Part shown: positions 1 through 8,395 of the stretch, one piece after another
Numbering within the stretch: position 1 is the first letter of the stretch
Layout: every line of letters begins with the position of its first letter
Assembly (NCBI GenBank): GCA_035701265.1
Contig: DASSNU010000021.1
Coordinates: 310,001-374,000 of the forward strand
Length of the DNA stretch: 64,000 bases
Source of the DNA: DASSNU01 sp035701265
GTDB lineage: Bacteria > Gemmatimonadota > Gemmatimonadetes > Gemmatimonadales > Gemmatimonadaceae
Direction of reading: 5' to 3'
Notes under the pieces: generated by a model
Databases searched by the model: none
The model's input: the letters and a program-made list of their open reading frames with translations, nothing else
What the model was told of the DNA's origin: nothing
Translations under genes and position numbers: made by a program

Positions 1-1
1 C

Positions 2-1453
2 GCGTACCGCGTGGCGCACGAGGGAAGCATCGTGCGCGAGCTGGCCGAGCTCGTGGCCATCCCGAACGTGGCGCGCGACAGTGCCGGCATCCGGCGCAAC
101 GTGGCGCATCTCAGCACCATGCTCGAGCGGCGCGGCTTTCAGGTGCGCGAGCTGGCCGCGGAGGGAGGATCGCCGCCTCTCCTTGCCGAGCTGCGCGTGC
201 CGGGTGCCCGTCGCACGATCGTCGTCTACGCGCACTACGACGGCCAGCCGGTGGATCCGGCCGCGTGGGCCACGCCGCCGTGGACGCCGGTGTTGCGCGA
301 CGCGTCGCTCGAGGAGGGGGGACGCGAGCGCCCTCTCCCCACCGACTCCGGCGCCCGCGTGGGTGGCGAGTGGCGTCTCTATGGCCGCTCGGCGAGCGAC
401 GACAAGGCGCCCATCGTCGCGCTCCTCACGGCGGTCGATGCGCTGCGCGCACAGCGGATCCCGCTCACCGTGAACCTCGCGCTCTTTCTCGACGGCGAGG
501 AGGAGGCCGGCTCGCCGCACCTGAATCAGGTGCTCGCCGCAAATGCCGATCTCCTGCGCGCCGACCTCTGGCTCTTTGCCGACGGACCGGTACACCAGTC
601 GCGCCGCCCGCAGGTGGTGTTCGGTGCGCGAGGCGTGATGGGGCTCGAGCTCACCCTGTACGGCCCGCTGCGTCCGCTGCACAGCGGGCACTACGGCAAC
701 TGGGCACCCAACCCGGCAACGGAGCTGGCGCACCTTCTGTCAGGCATGCGCGATGACGACGGCCGCGTTCTCATCGATGGGTTCTACGACGACGTGACGC
801 CCGTCTCTGCCGCCGACCGTGCGGCGCTGCACGACGCGCCACAGGTGGACGACTCGCTCCGCCGTGCACTGGGCATCGCGCGCTCGGAGGGAAATGACGC
901 ACCGCTCGCGGAGCGGATCATGCTCCCCGCGCTCAACGTGCGCGGCATCTCTGCGGGGCGGGTGGGGAACGCGGCAGCGAACGCCATCCCGACCGAAGCG
1001 ACGGCGTCCATCGACTTTCGACTGGTGCCCGCGCAGCGCCCCGAACGCGTGCGGGCGCTGGTGGAAGAGCACCTGCGCCGCCACCGCTACTGGGTGGTGC
1101 ACGACAGCGCGGACAGCGCCACGCGCGCGTCGCACGCCCGGGTGGTCCGGCTGCAATGGGAGGCGGGCTACCGCGCGGTGCGCACACCGCTCGACCTCCC
1201 GGTGTCGCGCGCGATCATGCGCATCGTCGGCGACGTCTCCGAACGGCCGCCGGTCACCGTCCCGTTGCTGGGTGGCAGCCTGCCGCTCGCCTCGTTCGAG
1301 GACGCGCTCCACGTCCCCGTGATCGTCCTGCCGATCGTCAATCACGACAACAACCAGCACGCAGCCAACGAGAACGTCCGCATGCAGAACGTGTGGGATG
1401 GGATCGAGCTCTTCGGCGCCGTGCTCGCCAGGCTGGGCACCGAATGGCCGTGA
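2..1453 (+). CDS. M20 family metallopeptidase (dipeptidase/carnosinase-like), 5' end probably outside the window
   Basis: This is a zinc-dependent M20/M28-clan amidohydrolase of the dipeptidase type. Counting from the GTG at 11, the metal-binding set is visible: HYDGQP (His75, Asp77), the bridging Asp in GRSASDDKAP (about 131), the catalytic Glu pair in LDGEEEAGS (163-165), Asp191 in FADGP and a late His in the NHDNNQH segment. The insertion between about 200 and 340 is the usual lid/dimerisation domain. The frame is open to the left edge (codons from base 2), and family members normally have a few more N-terminal residues, so I treat the 5' end as truncated; GTG at 11 is the alternative start. 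There is no signal peptide in view. Substrate cannot be told from sequence. It converges on the Rad52-like gene across a hairpin. Confidence 0.85.
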   Translation, partial: AYRVAHEGSIVRELAELVAIPNVARDSAGIRRNVAHLSTMLERRGFQVRELAAEGGSPPLLAELRVPGARRTIVVYAHYDGQPVDPAAWATPPWTPVLRDASLEEGGRERPLPTDSGARVGGEWRLYGRSASDDKAPIVALLTAVDALRAQRIPLTVNLALFLDGEEEAGSPHLNQVLAANADLLRADLWLFADGPVHQSRRPQVVFGARGVMGLELTLYGPLRPLHSGHYGNWAPNPATELAHLLSGMRDDDGRVLIDGFYDDVTPVSAADRAALHDAPQVDDSLRRALGIARSEGNDAPLAERIMLPALNVRGISAGRVGNAAANAIPTEATASIDFRLVPAQRPERVRALVEEHLRRHRYWVVHDSADSATRASHARVVRLQWEAGYRAVRTPLDLPVSRAIMRIVGDVSERPPVTVPLLGGSLPLASFEDALHVPVIVLPIVNHDNNQHAANENVRMQNVWDGIELFGAVLARLGTEWP

Positions 1454-1564
1454 CGTCGCGCTGCTGAACGTGTGGCGGCACCCGTGTGATGATCGCCTCG
1501 CATGCGCATGGTCTCAGCGCGCCAACGGAAGACACGGTTTTCTTGAGCGACGGATCCGATGCAA

Positions 1565-1599
1565 CGAGGGTGGCTCGCATCGTTCGCGAGCCACCCTCG
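1565..1599. terminator. Perfect 14-bp hairpin between convergent genes
   Basis: Arms 1565-1578 and 1586-1599 are exactly complementary with a 7-nt loop. The hairpin sits in the 210-nt gap between the stop codons of the M20 peptidase and the Rad52-like gene and could serve both. Neither side has a T-run, so it may be an RNA-end stabiliser or an atypical terminator. Nothing else is recognised in the gap. Confidence 0.6.
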
Positions 1600-1663
1600 A
1601 GTGGTGCAGTCACCCCGGCCGTACAGCAGGCGAAGCGCTACACGGCACGGGGTAGGGTGAAGG

Positions 1664-2551
1664 TCAGAAGGGAACCGCGGAGTCGCCCAGAATCAGCGAT
1701 TCCGTCTCGGTCTCTCCCTGCGTCGTGGCGTCATCACGAGCGGTGGCGGCCTTGGCGCTCTCGCGCGGGGGCCAGATCACGCCGTCGCAGTTGCGGTCGC
1801 GGCACTTGAAGTCCGGTGCGCGCGGGTTGCGCTTGCCGAGTCGGTTGTCCCACATCCGTCCCCCGCACTTGGGACAGGAGGGCACGTCGCTCGACGGACT
1901 TCCCGCCGCATCGCGGGCGGCCGCATCGCGGGCGATCGAGAGCGCACCGGCTCCTGCGAGGGCGCTGCGGCGCGCCTTACGCTCGGCGGGTGCGTTCTCC
2001 GTCGGTGCGTCGGACGCGCTGGCGGCACCGGTGCCGTAGCGCCGCTCGTAGGCGGCCTGCGGATCCTCGAGCGGCTTGGCGTACTTGCCGTCGCCGTCCA
2101 TGCGCACCCAGTTCTGCCCGAGCTGATAGAGCTCGTGCGCGACGCCGAAGCGGACCGCCACGCGCTTGAACGCGTCGGTGGCCGCCTGCTTGTAGTCCCG
2201 CCCGGTGCCGACGTCCTCACGGACGACGCCAAGGATCTGGAGTCGCGCCTTGAAGGCGGCCACGGCCGGCTCGAGCATGCTTCCATCCTCCGCACCAGTC
2301 AGCGCGGGAAGCAGCTCGAGCGTGAGATTCCACTCTCCCGGCACGACGCTGTCCAGCCGGTCGCGCACCGTGTTGGCGTCCACGTACGCCACGAAGCGGG
2401 CGATGTAGCGCCCGTCGCGCTCGATGGGGCGCCCGTCCTGGCGCCAGGAGATGGTCGAAGGGGGCAGGGGCGCGGCAAGCTTGCCCCACACGTCGTCGTG
2501 TCCGGTCTGTTGTTCCTCGTGTCTCGCAATCATCGTCCAGTCCAGCCTCAT
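1664..2551 (-). CDS. Rad52/Rad22-like single-strand annealing protein with C-terminal zinc ribbon
   Basis: The N-terminal 150 residues resemble the Rad52/22 annealing fold seen in phage and bacterial proteins: a YVDANTVRDRLD segment (57-67), a Trp-Asn strand after it, and the characteristic GTGRDYKQAATDAFKRVAVR block (115-134) followed by a GVAHELYQLG-type end. Residues about 175-222 are a low-complexity linker. The C-terminus carries a zinc ribbon, Cys226-x2-Cys229-x20-Cys250-x4-Cys255. A role in DNA annealing or recombinational repair is inferred from the family. The ATG lies 9 nt after the stop of the preceding minus-strand gene, so the two should be co-transcribed. No phage structural genes are nearby, so it looks like a resident chromosomal copy. 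Family assignment rests on motif recognition, not on a profile search. Confidence 0.75.
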   Translation of the reverse strand: MRLDWTMIARHEEQQTGHDDVWGKLAAPLPPSTISWRQDGRPIERDGRYIARFVAYVDANTVRDRLDSVVPGEWNLTLELLPALTGAEDGSMLEPAVAAFKARLQILGVVREDVGTGRDYKQAATDAFKRVAVRFGVAHELYQLGQNWVRMDGDGKYAKPLEDPQAAYERRYGTGAASASDAPTENAPAERKARRSALAGAGALSIARDAAARDAAGSPSSDVPSCPKCGGRMWDNRLGKRNPRAPDFKCRDRNCDGVIWPPRESAKAATARDDATTQGETETESLILGDSAVPF

Positions 2552-2560
2552 GTCGTCAGT

Positions 2561-3070
2561 CTACGTACCATCATGCTGCCGTTTCGCGGCGGCGACGGCA
2601 GGGCAGTCACGCCCGTGCACGCAGTACCATCCGCGCCGGTCCAGAAAGACCAGATGCGCCTCTCCGGAGCCGGGGGGCAGCTCATCCACACGAAAGAGCC
2701 GCAGTACCGTGGTGCCCGACCCACATGCGGCGTGTGGATCGAGCTCGCGAATGCGCATGAGCTCGCGCGTGCGAGCACCAGCGCCATTCGATAGACGTGT
2801 GGTCGCCTTCGACTTTGCGGCCTTCTTCCCCCGTCCGAGCGGCGACTTCCGTGCAGGCGAACGCGTGGTGCCGCGTGCTGCGTCGCGTGCCATTGCCGCG
2901 CTCCGAGGTGATGCGGTGGAACCCCCACGGGCTCCGCGGACCCGCTTCCCGCCACGCTTGGCGAGCGCCCCGCCTTCCTGCCGGCGCGACCCGGTCCGCT
3001 TCCTCGCCTGCCCCCGCCCGCTGGGCGGAGCATCGTGCTTTGCTGCCTGTGGCGAGGACCGCTTGGCCAT
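2561..3070 (-). CDS. Hypothetical basic protein with a small C-terminal Cys/His domain
   Basis: I do not recognise a family. The first 110 of 169 residues are Lys/Arg/Ala/Ser-rich, disordered-looking and probably nucleic-acid binding. The last 60 form a compact domain with a hydrophobic strand (TVLRLFRVDEL), then HLVFLD and a GWYCVHGRDCPAV segment whose Cys150, His152 and Cys156 with His139 could bind zinc (numbering from the start used here). I chose the ATG at 3070 because a GGAGG sits 8 nt before it; an in-frame ATG at 3085 would add five residues. It is the first gene of the unit that continues into the Rad52-like gene, with its own promoter upstream. A partner role in DNA repair is only a guess from context. 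Confidence 0.6.
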   Translation of the reverse strand: MAKRSSPQAAKHDAPPSGRGQARKRTGSRRQEGGALAKRGGKRVRGARGGSTASPRSAAMARDAARGTTRSPARKSPLGRGKKAAKSKATTRLSNGAGARTRELMRIRELDPHAACGSGTTVLRLFRVDELPPGSGEAHLVFLDRRGWYCVHGRDCPAVAAAKRQHDGT

Positions 3071-3110
3071 CTCCGCCACCTCCATGCGCCATGCGCGTCA
3101 AAGGGTTACT

Positions 3111-3146
3111 AGAGAACGTCTTATACAGTTATACATCACGTTCTCT
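3111..3146. promoter_or_regulatory. Operator-like 9-bp inverted repeat over the minus-strand promoter
   Basis: AGAGAACGT at 3111-3119 is exactly mirrored by ACGTTCTCT at 3138-3146, with an 18-nt A/T-rich spacer that contains two TATAC copies 8 nt apart. The repeat covers the -10 hexamer and most of the spacer of the predicted promoter of the Rad52-like unit, the expected place for a repressor site. It does not match the GAAC-N4-GTTC LexA pattern. Confidence 0.5.
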
Positions 3147-3157
3147 GTGAAGCACAA
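3128..3157 (-). promoter_or_regulatory. Promoter for the Cys/His protein and Rad52-like unit
   Basis: On the minus strand TTGTGC (3157-3152), an 18-nt spacer and TATAAC (3133-3128) form a reasonable sigma-70-type promoter. The predicted start falls near 3121, about 50 nt before the chosen ATG. The stretch is clearly richer in A/T than its surroundings. The rest of the gap to 3326 shows nothing I recognise. Confidence 0.45.
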
Positions 3158-3326
3158 TGCCGGACGTGAGTTCGGCATATTTTCGGGTGCCGAAATCTAC
3201 CAGCGCCGCCGGCGCGAGTCAACGCCGTTCGCCACCATCCCCAGGGCCGCCAAGCCAAAGTCACACAAGCCGATACCCCGCCTCGGCATCTCGCGCGGCA
3301 GCCACCGATCCGCTACTTTGCGCGCC

Positions 3327-4331
3327 ATGTCCGACGTGGTTTCCCTCGCCGCGGAGCTGGTCGCGCTCGAGTCTCCCACCGGCTCCGAAGGGCCGGCCGT
3401 GGACTTCGCCGCGCGCTGGCTGGTCTCGCGCGGATGGAACGTGAACATCCAGGAGGTCACCCCTGGGCGCGGGAACGTGTGGGCCACCCGCCCGGGCGGC
3501 ACGGGGGGCGTGACGCTCTCCACGCACCTCGACACGGTCCCACCATTCGTACGCCCCACGCTCCAAGGCGACCGGCTCTACGGCCGTGGCGCGTGCGATG
3601 CCAAGGGGATCGCCGCCGCGATGATGATCGCCGCCAACCGGCTGGCTGAGGCCGGGGAATCGCGCGTGCAGATCCTCCTCGTGGTGGGCGAGGAGAAGGG
3701 TTCCGACGGCGCGCGCGCGGCAAATCTCCTCCCCGCCACCTCGCGATATCTCATCAACGGCGAGCCGACCGAGAGCAAGCTCGCGACCGGCGCCAAGGGC
3801 TCGTTGCGCGTCACGCTGCGCACGCGCGGTGTGGCCGCGCACTCGGCGTACCCGCATCTGGGCGCGTCGGCCATCGAGCCGATGCTCGCGCTCCTTCCCA
3901 CCGTGCGGGACCGCCCGCTCCCCGAGGATCCCTTGCTCGGCGCCACTACGGTGAACATCGGCACCATCCGCGGCGGCACGGAGGCCAACGTCATTCCCGA
4001 CAGCGCGGCCAGTGAGCTGATGTTCCGCCTCGTGGGCGACGTGGACGACGTGAAGAAGCTCCTCGAGCAGTGGGTGGCGGGGCGCGCGGAGATCGAGTAC
4101 GGGTCGTACATCCCCGCGCAGCGCTTCCACACGATCCCCGGCTTCGAGTCTGCCGCCGTGGCGTTCACCACCGACATTCCGCTCCTCGAGCGGTGGGGGA
4201 CGCCGTTGCTCTTCGGGCCGGGATCCATCCACGTGGCGCACCGGCCGGACGAGCACATCAGCGTTCGCGAGCTCCGCGCGAGCGTCGATGCATATCAGCG
4301 GCTGGTGCGCGCGCTCCTGGAGGACGCGTGA
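3327..4331 (+). CDS. dapE: M20 family deacylase, probable succinyl-diaminopimelate desuccinylase
   Basis: This M20 hydrolase should remove the succinyl group from N-succinyl-LL-diaminopimelate. Zinc-site motifs: HLDTVPP (His67, Asp69), GRGACDAKG (Asp91), VGEEKGSDG (Glu122/Glu123), the Glu in NGEPTE (146), and a C-terminal GPGSIHVAHR His; AHSAYP (His172) is the dimer-domain signature. At 334 residues it is shorter than E. coli DapE (about 375) and resembles ArgE/LysK deacetylases, so the substrate is assigned from context: it heads an operon that contains dapD, the succinylase whose product DapE consumes. No lysW-type carrier gene is seen, which argues against the LysK alternative. The ATG has no Shine-Dalgarno; TACTTT ends 7 nt before it, which would fit leaderless transcription. 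Confidence 0.75.
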   Translation: MSDVVSLAAELVALESPTGSEGPAVDFAARWLVSRGWNVNIQEVTPGRGNVWATRPGGTGGVTLSTHLDTVPPFVRPTLQGDRLYGRGACDAKGIAAAMMIAANRLAEAGESRVQILLVVGEEKGSDGARAANLLPATSRYLINGEPTESKLATGAKGSLRVTLRTRGVAAHSAYPHLGASAIEPMLALLPTVRDRPLPEDPLLGATTVNIGTIRGGTEANVIPDSAASELMFRLVGDVDDVKKLLEQWVAGRAEIEYGSYIPAQRFHTIPGFESAAVAFTTDIPLLERWGTPLLFGPGSIHVAHRPDEHISVRELRASVDAYQRLVRALLEDA

Positions 4332-5389
4332 TCCGGCGCAAGCTCCCTGTCGCCGTGCTCGGCGCGACGGGCGCCGTGGGGCAAACCTTCGTGCGGCTGC
4401 TCGCCGCGCACCCGTGGTTCGAGTTGCAGGAGCTGGCCGCCTCCGAGCGCTCCGCCGGCCGTCGCTACGGCGATGCGGCGCACTGGATCGACGGCGATCC
4501 GCCGCGCGGAATCGCCGAGCGGTGCGTGGTGCCGTGCACCCCGGAGCACGTGCAGTCGCCGGTCGTCTTCTCCGCGCTCGACTCGAGCGTTGCGGGGGAG
4601 GTGGAGCTCGCGTTCGCGCGCGCGGGGCGCTTCGTATTGAGCAACGCGCGCAACCACCGCATGGAGCCCGACGTCCCCCTTCTCATCCCGGAGGTGAACC
4701 CCGAGCATCTCGCGCTGCTCGATCGCCAGCGCCGCGAGCGCGGGTGGGAAGGCGCCATCGTGACGAACGGGAACTGCGCGGTGATCGTGATCGCCATGGC
4801 GCTCGCCCCGCTGCACCAGCGCTTCGGCGTGCGTCAGGTCTTCGTCACGACCATGCAGGCGGTTTCCGGCGCCGGGTATCCGGGAGTTCCCTCGCTCGAC
4901 ATCCTGGGGAACGTGATTCCCTTCATTGCCGGAGAGGAAGAGAAGATCGCGCCGGAGACGTGCAAGTTCCTCGGGCGCGTGACGGACGGCGTGCTGCATC
5001 CGGCGCAGATCGCCGTGAGCGCGCAGGTGACGCGCGTACCGGTGCAGCACGGACACACCGTGTCGCTCGCGGTTGCCCTGGAGCGCCGCGCCTCGCAGCG
5101 CGACGTGTTCGCCGCGTTCGCCGAGTGGCGCGGAGCGCCGCAGGCGCGCGAGCTTCCCTCGGCGCCGGAGCGGCCGCTCATCCTCCACGACGCGGTGGAT
5201 CGCCCCCAGCCGCGCCGCGATGCGGATGCCGGAGGTGGGATGAGCGTTACCGTGGGCGCCGTGCGCGCGGACTCCATCCTCGACGTGCGCCTCGTGGCCA
5301 CCGGGCACAACACCGTCCGCGGTGCGGCCGGCGCATCGGTGTTGAACGCCGAGCTGCTCGTGGCGCAGGGCGTCATCCCGGCCACGTGA
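4328..5389 (+). CDS. asd: Aspartate-semialdehyde dehydrogenase
   Basis: The enzyme reduces aspartyl phosphate to aspartate semialdehyde with NADPH, the second step toward diaminopimelate, lysine and threonine. An N-terminal nucleotide site, LGATGAVGQTF (about residues 9-19), and the active-site segment TNGNCAVIV with the catalytic Cys are present; a VSGAGYPGVPS loop follows. At 353 residues with this Cys context it belongs to the archaeal/fungal-type branch rather than the E. coli type. The GTG start is set by the 4-nt GTGA overlap with dapE and gives a correct N-terminus just before the Rossmann strand. Confidence 0.9.
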   Translation: MIRRKLPVAVLGATGAVGQTFVRLLAAHPWFELQELAASERSAGRRYGDAAHWIDGDPPRGIAERCVVPCTPEHVQSPVVFSALDSSVAGEVELAFARAGRFVLSNARNHRMEPDVPLLIPEVNPEHLALLDRQRRERGWEGAIVTNGNCAVIVIAMALAPLHQRFGVRQVFVTTMQAVSGAGYPGVPSLDILGNVIPFIAGEEEKIAPETCKFLGRVTDGVLHPAQIAVSAQVTRVPVQHGHTVSLAVALERRASQRDVFAAFAEWRGAPQARELPSAPERPLILHDAVDRPQPRRDADAGGGMSVTVGAVRADSILDVRLVATGHNTVRGAAGASVLNAELLVAQGVIPAT

Positions 5390-6747
5390 TCGTCCTCAAG
5401 TTCGGCGGCACGTCGGTGGGGGACGCGGACGCGATCGCGCGCGCCGCCGAGATCACGCGTTCGCGTCTCACACGCCAGCCGATCGTCGTTGTGTCCGCGC
5501 TCGCCGGTGCCACCAACGCGCTCCTCGCCATTGCCGAGCAGGCATCGCGCGGACAGCTCATTGCCGCGATGCGCGGCGTGGAGTCGCTGCGCGAGCGCCA
5601 CCTGCGCGAGGCCGACGCACTGCTGGGCGCCGGCGAGGTGGCTGACGACGCGCGCGCCGAGTTGAGCGCCACCTTCGATGAGCTGGCCAGCCTGGCCGAA
5701 GCGCTCTCCGTGTTGGGCCACCTCACGCCGCGCAGTCAGGACGCCATCGCGGTACAGGGAGAGCTCCTCTCCTCGCACCTGGTGGAGACCGCCTTCCGCC
5801 TCCGCGGGATTCCCACTCAGTTGGTGGACGGTCGCGACGTCATCATCACCGATGACCATTACACGCGTGCCGCGCCCAACGTGGAAGCGATCGCCGGCGC
5901 CGCGCGCGAGCACGTGCTTCCCGTGGTGCACGCCGGATGCGTACCGGTGATGGGAGGATACATCGCGACGTCCACCACCGGCGTCACCACCACGCTCGGT
6001 CGCGGCGGCGGCGACTACAGCGCCGCGCTCGTGGGTGCGGCGCTCGACGCGGAGGCGATCGAGATCTGGACCGACGTGGACGGGATGCTCACCGCCGATC
6101 CGCGCGTGGTGCCGCAGGCCAGGCTCATCGAGCAGATCCGCTTCGACGAGGCGGCGGAGCTCGCCTCGTTCGGCGCACGCGTGCTGCATCCGAGCACCAT
6201 CGCCCCCGCCGTGCGCCGCGGCATTCCCGTGTACGTCTTCAACGCTCGCCGCCCGGAGGGGAAGGGCACGCGCATCACCGCCGTGGCGCCCCGCCGCGAG
6301 GTGAGTGCGATCGCCGGCAAGGCAGACGTGAGCGTGGTGCGCATCCGCTCCTCGCGCATGCTCCTGGCGCACGGCTTCATGCGCACCATCTTCGAGATCT
6401 TCGAGCGCCATCGCACGTCGGTGGACGTGGTCGCCACGTCGGAGGTGTCCGTGTCGGTGACGGTGGACGACCCCACTCGGTTGGACGAGCTGCTGGTCGA
6501 TCTCCGCTCGCTGGGCGACGTGTCGGTGGAGCGCGGGCGCGCCATCCTGGCGGTAGTCGGATCGGGATTGGGCGGAGATAGCCGCACCATGGCGCGGGCC
6601 CTCACCGCGCTGGAAGGCATTCCGGTGCACATGATCTCGCTCAGCGCCACGGAGATCAATCTCACCATCATTGTGGACGCGAGCGTGATGACGCGCGCGC
6701 TCCGCGCGCTGCACGCGACCTTCTTCGGCGCGGGAGGTGCATCGTGA
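5386..6747 (+). CDS. lysC: Aspartate kinase
   Basis: This kinase phosphorylates L-aspartate, the first committed step of the aspartate family. The chain begins IVLKFGGTSVG, the family's nucleotide-binding start, at residues 2-12, so the GTG in the GTGA overlap with asd is the right start. The amino-acid kinase domain runs to about residue 290 (GRGGGDYSA and TDVDGMLTADPR are visible), followed by two ACT-like regulatory repeats (about 310-450), so feedback control by lysine and/or threonine is likely. It is 453 residues long and monofunctional; no homoserine dehydrogenase is fused or nearby. Confidence 0.93.
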   Translation: MIVLKFGGTSVGDADAIARAAEITRSRLTRQPIVVVSALAGATNALLAIAEQASRGQLIAAMRGVESLRERHLREADALLGAGEVADDARAELSATFDELASLAEALSVLGHLTPRSQDAIAVQGELLSSHLVETAFRLRGIPTQLVDGRDVIITDDHYTRAAPNVEAIAGAAREHVLPVVHAGCVPVMGGYIATSTTGVTTTLGRGGGDYSAALVGAALDAEAIEIWTDVDGMLTADPRVVPQARLIEQIRFDEAAELASFGARVLHPSTIAPAVRRGIPVYVFNARRPEGKGTRITAVAPRREVSAIAGKADVSVVRIRSSRMLLAHGFMRTIFEIFERHRTSVDVVATSEVSVSVTVDDPTRLDELLVDLRSLGDVSVERGRAILAVVGSGLGGDSRTMARALTALEGIPVHMISLSATEINLTIIVDASVMTRALRALHATFFGAGGAS

Positions 6748-7502
6748 CGAAGGCGCAGACGAGCGACGGCACCGCGCGTCGGCTGGCGATCATCGGAACG
6801 GGGAAGATGGGACGCGCCGTAGAAGAGATTGCCGCGGAGCACGGGTGGAGCGTGGTGGCGCGCATCGACGAGCGCCTGAACGCGGATGGTCACGGCATCA
6901 CGCCCGCCACGCTGGCGGGCGCGGATGTGGCGGTGGAGTTCACCACGCCGCTCGCCGCGGCGGCGAACGTGATTGCCTGCGCGCGTGCCGGCTGCCCGGT
7001 GGTGGTCGGCACCACCGGCTGGTACGACCGGTTGGGCGACGTTTCGCGCCAGATCGAATCACTCGGCGGAACCATGCTCTGGGCGCCCAACTTCTCGCTC
7101 GGCGTGAACCTCTTCTTGCGCGTGGCGGAGACCGCCGCCAGGCTGGCCGCGCGTCTTCCCGGGATCGACGTGCACATCGTGGAGACGCATCACGCCGCCA
7201 AGCTCGACGCGCCATCCGGCACGGCCGCCGAATTGCGCCGTGTGGTGCAGCGCGAGCTTGGCGCAGGCGTGGTCGCGGAGGGGGAGGAGCGCAACGTGCC
7301 GGTGACGAGCATCCGCGTGGGCCACGTGCCTGGAACGCACACGCTGCTCCTCGACGGGCGCTACGAGCAACTGCGCATCGAGCATGAGGCGCGCGACCGG
7401 CGCGTCTTCGCCGAGGGCGCGCTGGTTGCTGCGGCGTGGCTTGCCGGGCGGAAGCGACCAGGGGTGTTCACGATGCGCGACGTGCTGGAGGAGAGCAGAT
7501 GA
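6744..7502 (+). CDS. dapB: 4-hydroxy-tetrahydrodipicolinate reductase
   Basis: DapB reduces the DapA product to tetrahydrodipicolinate with NAD(P)H. The N-terminal Rossmann motif is IIGTGKMGRAVEE (about residues 16-28), followed by the FTTP segment and GTTGW. The catalytic and substrate motif is VETHHAAKLDAPSGTA, with the His-His pair and Lys. At 252 residues it has normal length. The GTG start overlaps the lysC stop (GTGA), the third such junction in a row. The order lysC-dapB-dapA means reductase and synthase are translated together. Confidence 0.93.
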   Translation: MTKAQTSDGTARRLAIIGTGKMGRAVEEIAAEHGWSVVARIDERLNADGHGITPATLAGADVAVEFTTPLAAAANVIACARAGCPVVVGTTGWYDRLGDVSRQIESLGGTMLWAPNFSLGVNLFLRVAETAARLAARLPGIDVHIVETHHAAKLDAPSGTAAELRRVVQRELGAGVVAEGEERNVPVTSIRVGHVPGTHTLLLDGRYEQLRIEHEARDRRVFAEGALVAAAWLAGRKRPGVFTMRDVLEESR

Positions 7503-8395
7503 CCACCGACCATCGAGTGCTTGCCGGGTGCGGCACCGCGCTCGCCACGCCCTTCACCGCGTCGGGCGCGATCGACGAGCCCGCGCTCCGCGCCTTCGTG
7601 GACTGGCAGATCGAGCAGGGAGTGCACTTTCTCGTCCCCTGCGGCTCCACGGGCGAGGCGGCCACCATGACACCGGCCGAGCACCGGCGCGTGGTGGAGA
7701 TCGTCGCCGAACAGGCGGCTGGACGCGTTCCGATCGTGGCCGGCGCGGGGGCCAACGATACCGCGCGCGCCATCGCGCTCTCACGCGAGATGGCCGCCGC
7801 CGGTGCCACGCACCTGCTGCACGTCTCCCCCATGTACAACAAGCCGCCGCAGCGCGGGATCATCGCGCACTTTCGCGCGATCGCCGACGCGGTGGCGCTC
7901 CCGATCGTCGTCTACAACGTGCCCGGGCGCACGGGGAGCAACATCGAAGCACGCACCACGCTGGCCCTCGCCCAGGTGCCCGGGATCGTCGCCGTGAAGG
8001 AGGCGTCCGGGAATCTCGGACAGATCGTGGAGATCATCCGCGAGCGACCGCGCGGCTTTGCCGTCCTGTCGGGCGACGACGCCATGACGCTGGCCGTGAT
8101 GGCGGCCGGTGGCGAGGGGATCATCTCCGTGGTCTCGAACGCCACACCGCGCCTCATGGCGCGCCTCACCGAATGCTGTGCCGCCGGCGACTTCGCCGCC
8201 GCGCGCGCGCTGCACATGCAGCTCATGCCCTGGATGAGCGCGGCCTTCTGCGAGTCGAATCCCATTCCCGTCAAGGCTGCGCTCGCCACGATGGGTCGGA
8301 TGCAGAACGTGCTCCGCCTCCCGCTCGTGCCGCTCCTGCCGGAGCACGAACCGCGCGTGCGCGACGCGCTCCGCGCCGCGGAGGCGCTGGCGTGA
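7499..8395 (+). CDS. dapA: 4-hydroxy-tetrahydrodipicolinate synthase
   Basis: DapA condenses pyruvate with aspartate semialdehyde at the lysine branch point. It is a (beta/alpha)8 aldolase with the Thr pair in CGSTGEAATM, the tyrosine of YNVPGRTG and the Schiff-base lysine in VAVKEASGN. Its length of 298 residues is normal. The ATG overlaps the dapB stop as ATGA, and the N-terminus TTDHRVLAGCGTALATPF is typical, so the start is secure. Neighbouring dapB and dapD consume its product in turn. Confidence 0.94.
   Translation: MTTDHRVLAGCGTALATPFTASGAIDEPALRAFVDWQIEQGVHFLVPCGSTGEAATMTPAEHRRVVEIVAEQAAGRVPIVAGAGANDTARAIALSREMAAAGATHLLHVSPMYNKPPQRGIIAHFRAIADAVALPIVVYNVPGRTGSNIEARTTLALAQVPGIVAVKEASGNLGQIVEIIRERPRGFAVLSGDDAMTLAVMAAGGEGIISVVSNATPRLMARLTECCAAGDFAAARALHMQLMPWMSAAFCESNPIPVKAALATMGRMQNVLRLPLVPLLPEHEPRVRDALRAAEALA

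Noticed and set aside
3113..3143. LexA box upstream of the Rad52-like unit
   Set aside because: GAAC and GTTC are present in the inverted repeat but 23 nt apart, not the 4 nt of the GAAC-N4-GTTC type, and no CTGT-N8-ACAG match is visible.
2424..3326. Upstream extension of the dapE frame by about 300 codons
   Set aside because: The frame is open but runs antisense to the two minus-strand genes and through their promoter; the family N-terminus begins at the ATG at 3327.
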